Positions 59,452 through 64,000 of a DNA stretch of 64,000 bases are shown piece after piece (position 1 is the stretch's first letter; every line of letters begins with the position of its first letter). The notes under the pieces were generated by a model, which did no database searches, was not told where the DNA came from, and worked only from the letters and a program-made list of their open reading frames with translations. This DNA comes from Diphasiastrum complanatum. Taxonomy: Eukaryota; Streptophyta; Lycopodiopsida; Lycopodiales; Lycopodiaceae. The DNA lies in NCBI GenBank assembly GCA_029204225.1, contig CM055111.1, forward strand, positions 17,965,019 to 18,029,018, given 5' to 3'. A program made the translations under genes and the position numbers.

Positions 59452-60344
59452 TGATGGAAGAGATTTAATGAGCCGCAAACAATTCAATGCGATTCGGATG
59501 GAGTTCAGATGCGATCGCTGTCATTGCCAGCTGAATCACTCCTACAGTCCTCCATAATGTAGTCAGGCACTATTGATCTACGTTTATAAATTAATGTAGC
59601 ATTCAACAAAGTTTCAACCAAGGTGCAGAATTAAATGAATGAGAGAATCAGACATATGAATAACAGCATATACATTTGCATGTGCATAATGGCTACAAGA
59701 TCATCTATTGATTTTTCTCTGATTCTTCAAGCACTGCATGCAGATCCACGCAGTGCATTGGTGTGAGAGAAATATAGTTCTCTCACGAGTGGATGTCTCG
59801 CTTACTAGCGGACTTGTCGATCTCTATGGATCTTGATCACAGGAACTTGTCTCGCACGCAGGCGGACTTTTGTTTTGTATTTTTTGTCTTGATTGCTTAC
59901 TATCATCAGACTACTTCATACATCTCTGTATATCTGTATATGCTCTCTCTATCAAGTATCATCTAGTAAGTATATAGTCGCTCTGTGTAACCTTTTAGAT
60001 TAGAGTAATTAGATCTACAACTAATCAGAAAATTACAAGAGTGGCGGATTAGCCACGATTTAGAGTGTATCTACTGACGTCATGCCATCAGATCAGACAT
60101 CTATACTTCTGGGTACTTGTGTGACCTTGCTGGTCCTTCATGGAGCGTGAGGGTAGAAAAGGTTTCGCGACGTTTTTTCATGTCGCGTCGTTGGTTTCGT
60201 CTCCGTCATCTGACTTTCTCATGCTGGATCGCAAAAGATTCTCGTTCGTGAATCTTTCATGCTTCTTGTCTCTTGACTTTTGTGTTCGCGAACATTTTCT
60301 CAGGCAGAGGGCTGAAAGCTAGCAAAGCTTTGTAAATAGAAACG
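59452..60344 (-). repeat. LTR of copia family 1 (copy C)
   Basis: About 893 bp, TGATGGAAG to GAAACG. A PBS adjoins on the left and a polypurine-tract-like stretch on the right, as in copy A. Confidence 0.82.
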
Positions 60345-60690
60345 TTTTGTTTCTTAAGCACATTCACAAGAAATTGCTCAAACATGAGATAAAACAAGTA
60401 AAGTAAACTTGAACAACACTTTCTTGTTGTTCCTTTGACCTTACTTGAGTCTTTAAACACCTACGAAAACATATTTAAGTTATCTTCTCCACTTGGCTTC
60501 CCTTTGATGCTCTTGACTAGCTCCGAATTGCCACCTTTCATTTTCTGTTATTGAAGCCCTTCAAGATCAACCTCTTGATCTTGCTCTTGACAATAAAAGT
60601 CCTTGATGAAGACCTCTTTTCCAGATCCATTATTTGCTTCCATTCCATGAAAGCCACCATCCACTTGCATAGCCTCATCTACACAAGAAG
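60345..60690 (-). repeat. Segment right of LTR C, shared with 4,387-4,735
   Basis: Continuous homology with the segment right of LTR A. A minus-strand frame near 60,700-60,548 reads SSSCVDEAMQVDGGFHGMEA. It is not a domain I can name, though DEAMQVD..HGME resembles the start of copia RT. Confidence 0.55.
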
Positions 60691-62929
60691 ATGAACCAAA
60701 GCATGTGAGTAAATGTAAGGATTGCCTAGTGAAGATCTGACTAGATCTTGTTGCATGCAACCAAAAGGACACCTGTGGAGAAACGCCACCAAACCAACAG
60801 GAAATGTTATCATCAGTTTACTGTTCTTCTGAGAAATCCCTAGGTTTTTATAGTCCTACCGAAGCAGTTGAAAGATCATTGCAAATGTCTTGCGGAGACC
60901 AATTGCCACCTACAATGGTTGATCAGCCAAACAAAGACCTAAGAAGCAGGTGAGGCAGCTAGAAGGACTAAAGAGGAAGATCCAAAGCTGAGGAGGAAAG
61001 GACAAAAACTTAAGTAACAGATGAGTCAGATCAATTTTGATCAAAAGAAACTCTTTGGAGAAATGATAGTTGAATCCCCTCCTTTGAAGCCCAAAGAGAT
61101 CCAAAAGTAACGGATCAAAAAGATGAATACAACCGTGAACCTGCAAAATAGAGCAATCTCCTCACCCAACAAGTGGTGGTCAAAGCTCGACATTCCAAGG
61201 GTCCAAGGCTGCAACTGTAGAACTATCAGTTCCTTCATCCTTTCACCAAGCCTTCATCATGTTTTCTTACCATTATCAAACCTTCCATCCAAATCTATTC
61301 CTACCACCAGTTTTTTATGAGTCCATCCCCTTGAGCCTGATAATCAAAGTTTGTTCAACCTGTAGATGGAAGGTTTTCCTTGAGACTGAAACTTCAACTG
61401 AGAGAAGAACCACGGAAACACCCAGAAGCGAATGGAGGATACAGACCTCCCAAAAGATAGAATCTGTCATGAAACCAAAGATGAAACCGTTAATGGCAGA
61501 TACAAGTGACAAAACAAAGTGACACATGGAAAGCACTCGAGCATGCAAGTTGTGAAGTTGCTGAGAGCTCTCCACTTTGAGAATGTCAACCACCTATAGC
61601 AATAAGACATTCTAATCCAATTGCGGCAATTTGTGAAAAATATTTTTGTGATAAAGACTAGCAACAATAAGCACTTGGTTTTATGTAAGCGAATGAGGAT
61701 CTACGCTTTTCCAAGTGACGATCGAAGATGCCAATGCAAAGCAGAGCGACATCGTCCAATATGAGTTGCAGTGGGTCCTGCAACTATTTAGAGGTGGGAT
61801 GATGTTGGCTGATTCTGACGAATCCCCAAGATACTTGGATAGAGCAGCTCAAGAGCACCTCTCACCTTAGACCGAGGAGGTCTCTGAGAAGACGAGACTA
61901 ATGAAGACTGAGAGCCGAGGAATACTAGTTAGTAATGACAAGTAAGAACTGTGTAAGCCTCATGGTGAATCCTGGAAGATGGAATGACCACGTAGGGACT
62001 AGTATTTCTAGGCAAATGTATTAAATGCAAGTAGACCCCTCTTAAAGAAAGTAGAGTGAGCCACCTTTTGATGGTGATCTCTAGTGGAGAGCATTATTCC
62101 ACTTGTAAATTGTGAAATGTGGAAATTCGACTAGGATGCCACCTAAGGAGCTCTCTTGCTTATTTAAGAGACTCCCTCTTTGTGAAGAGGAGCTTTTTGT
62201 GAATTGTATCAACTCCATGCTGAAATGAGAAGAGCCTCCACGAGTTTGGTGCATCTATTGAGCTTCTTGATCATGTTTGTTTCTTGAGTGATGCATTTAT
62301 GATCTTGCCCTTTCCTCCTTTTTTTGTGTGGTTGTGGACTGTAGAGTGGATTAGATTTGATGCTTTCCTAGAGTGGATTAGTTTTTTTTCTTGTTTGTGG
62401 ATTAATGTAGGAACCAACATTCAGGTAAACTAAATAGGCTGGATTTGTGGTGTAGTTCTTGCATATCTCTTTACAATCCAGTTCTTGATGTTCTTGGGAT
62501 GTTCAAGAATCAAAAGGCTGGTTGGTTTCTTGATTCTTGGACTTCTAAAATGCTATAGATTAGTTCTTGTTTCTTGTTTTGTCAATTTATGCAAGTAAAG
62601 TAGTGTAGGATCTGATTCAGTTCACTTTTAGAGTAGGTAGCTGTAGAATCTACAGAATGTTCATTTGGGTTGTATGTTGATCTGTGAATGAACGTTCTTG
62701 GCTTGCATCTATGTATGAATGTAAGTGCGTTCAAGAGAAACGACCCTGAGTTGTCCTCTAACATGTAGGACAAAATATACTACAATGAGAATCTATTTCC
62801 TTTTGCCTAATCTGGGTCTTTAAACAAGAAAGATAATCTCAAGAATAACCCACCGTCTCTGCTGATAGGCAGAAGCAAGAAAGAATTAATTTTAAAAAAT
62901 CAACAGATCCTCTGGATCAGGGGATCTGT
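60691..62929. other. No recognisable gene
   Basis: Short unconnected frames on both strands, none recognised. A GAGTGGATTAG motif is repeated near 62,345 and 62,372. The stretch separates two family-1 copia copies of opposite orientation. Confidence 0.5.
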
Positions 62930-64000
62930 CAACAGAAGACGTGTGTGCAGCATCAACATCTGACACACATGAGGTGATCCTAGATTCAGGAGCCACCTCA
63001 CACTTCGTGACATGAATCATGTATGATTTCAGAAGTGCAGATACCTCAAGATTCATAGTTCTTGGAGATGGATCTAGACATCAAGTGAACGATATTGGTT
63101 CACTATGGCTCAACACAAATGGCAGAGAAAGACGAATCGAAGGCGTTCTGTGCGTGCCTACTCTGCAACAAGACTTGCTCTCTGTAGCAAGAATAGCAGA
63201 TGCAGGGATGCGTGTGACATTTTTTGACCAAGCATGAAACGTGATTGATGCCAGTACCAGTACTCTCATCGCTCGAGGCAGAAGGAAAGGGAACCTATAT
63301 CATCTAAAGGTACGCCTACCTGTAGGTCAGGTGCATCAGACTCATGACGACTCGCCAAACACTTTGTGGCACAGAAGACTCTGCCACATGAACTCAATGG
63401 CACTTTACCAAGCAAGCCATCATGGAGCAATAACAGGGTTCAGGATCTCGAATGCAACCAGTTCAACCACCTGTGATGCATACTTGAAGGGCAAGATGTC
63501 ACGCACACCATTCATCAAAGACTCCTACAAAACGACAAAGATTATGGAGCTAGTACACTCTGACATCTACGGATCATTCAGAGTGGTCTCATTAGGAGAT
63601 TCAAAGTATTACATAACCTTCATTGATGATTATAGCAAATTTTCCAGAGTGTATTTCATTCAGAATAAATATGAAACACTTGATAAATTCACAGAATATG
63701 TGAATTGGGCAGAAAGATGCACATGCAGCAAAGTAAAGCAGATCAGAATAGATGGAGGTGGTGAATACATCTCCAATCGCTTCACTGACTTTTGAAATAA
63801 TTGTGGCATCATTCACAAAAGAACTGCAGCCTACACACTGCAGCACAATGGTGGTGTTGAACGAAAGAACAGGATCCTAATGGAATCAGCCAGATGCATG
63901 ATGGCCTACTCGAAAGCTACAAGGGCACTATGGGCTGAAGTAGTAGCTACAGCCGCATACATCCAGAACAGAACATGCAAGTCTGGTGTTCCTCACACGA
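62930..64000 (+). pseudogene. Family-1 copia fragment running off the window
   Basis: Plus-strand copy of the same family as 1.5-3.4 and 56-59 kb. Protease ILDSGATSHFVT with an adjacent TGA near 63,013. Gag-pre-integrase LWHRRLCHMNS near 63,370. Integrase core with YITFIDDYSKFSRV and IRIDGGGEYISN near 63,620-63,775, then HNGGVERKNRILMES near 63,850. Stops are present near 63,237 and 63,793. Gag and the 5' LTR are missing on the left. The right part continues beyond 64,000. Confidence 0.88.

Overview
This window is repeat-dense nuclear DNA of a land plant. The evidence is a plant-type plastid/membrane EamA transporter gene with GT-AG introns, an intact Ty1/copia retrotransposon primed by the initiator-Met tRNA, a chromodomain Ty3/gypsy element, plant CACTA (En/Spm) Tnp2 transposase genes, a tRNA-derived SINE and very long (GA)n/(GT)n microsatellites. 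The species cannot be fixed from the sequence. There is no bacterial-type gene organisation, CRISPR array or rRNA.

Layout. 1-5 kb: a CACTA Tnp2 fragment joined to a truncated minus-strand copia element (family 1) with an LTR. 5.9-9.8 kb: inverted repeats, a lone family-1 LTR and a foldback element. 10.7-11.9 kb: a minus-strand En/Spm Transposase_24-like gene with two in-frame stops. 12.9-15.3 kb: a 295-bp direct repeat pair and a copia relic. 15.9-18.8 kb: the 5' two thirds of a plus-strand CACTA Tnp2 gene. 18.8-25.7 kb and 28.8-42.3 kb: two copies of a ~7-kb block, carrying a gypsy protease piece, a minus-strand multi-exon gene with a SET domain, and the tail of a Transposase_24-like gene on the plus strand. 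25.7-28.8 kb, between the copies: a copia integrase relic and the rest of the gypsy element. The second copy is interrupted at 30,990-37,418 by a young intact copia element with a 1317-residue polyprotein, 655-bp LTRs and a TCATT target duplication. 42.7-43.2 kb: a dense field of palindromic GTGGAT/ATCCAC motifs, followed at 43.3-44.2 kb by the C-terminal (DUF4216-like) exons of a CACTA transposase. 44.5-46.2 kb: a copia relic interrupted by a GA-rich tandem repeat. 47.4-49.3 kb: a decayed coiled-coil coding region and a copia fragment. 51.0-53.9 kb: the only clear host gene, a four-exon EamA/DMT transporter on the minus strand. 54.8-64 kb: a SINE, a second family-1 copia on the minus strand and a third copy entering from 62.9 kb on the plus strand.

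History. The ~7-kb duplication (about 3% diverged where I compared it) is older than the copia insertion within it (3 differences in 655 bp between LTRs). The most unusual item is the SET-domain gene. Its 5' exons (splice sites, phase and the IDFGSSL motif) parallel those of the neighbouring CACTA Tnp2 gene, so it looks like a CACTA-type element that has a histone-methyltransferase-like domain. One copy keeps the SET frame open; the other has nonsense codons.
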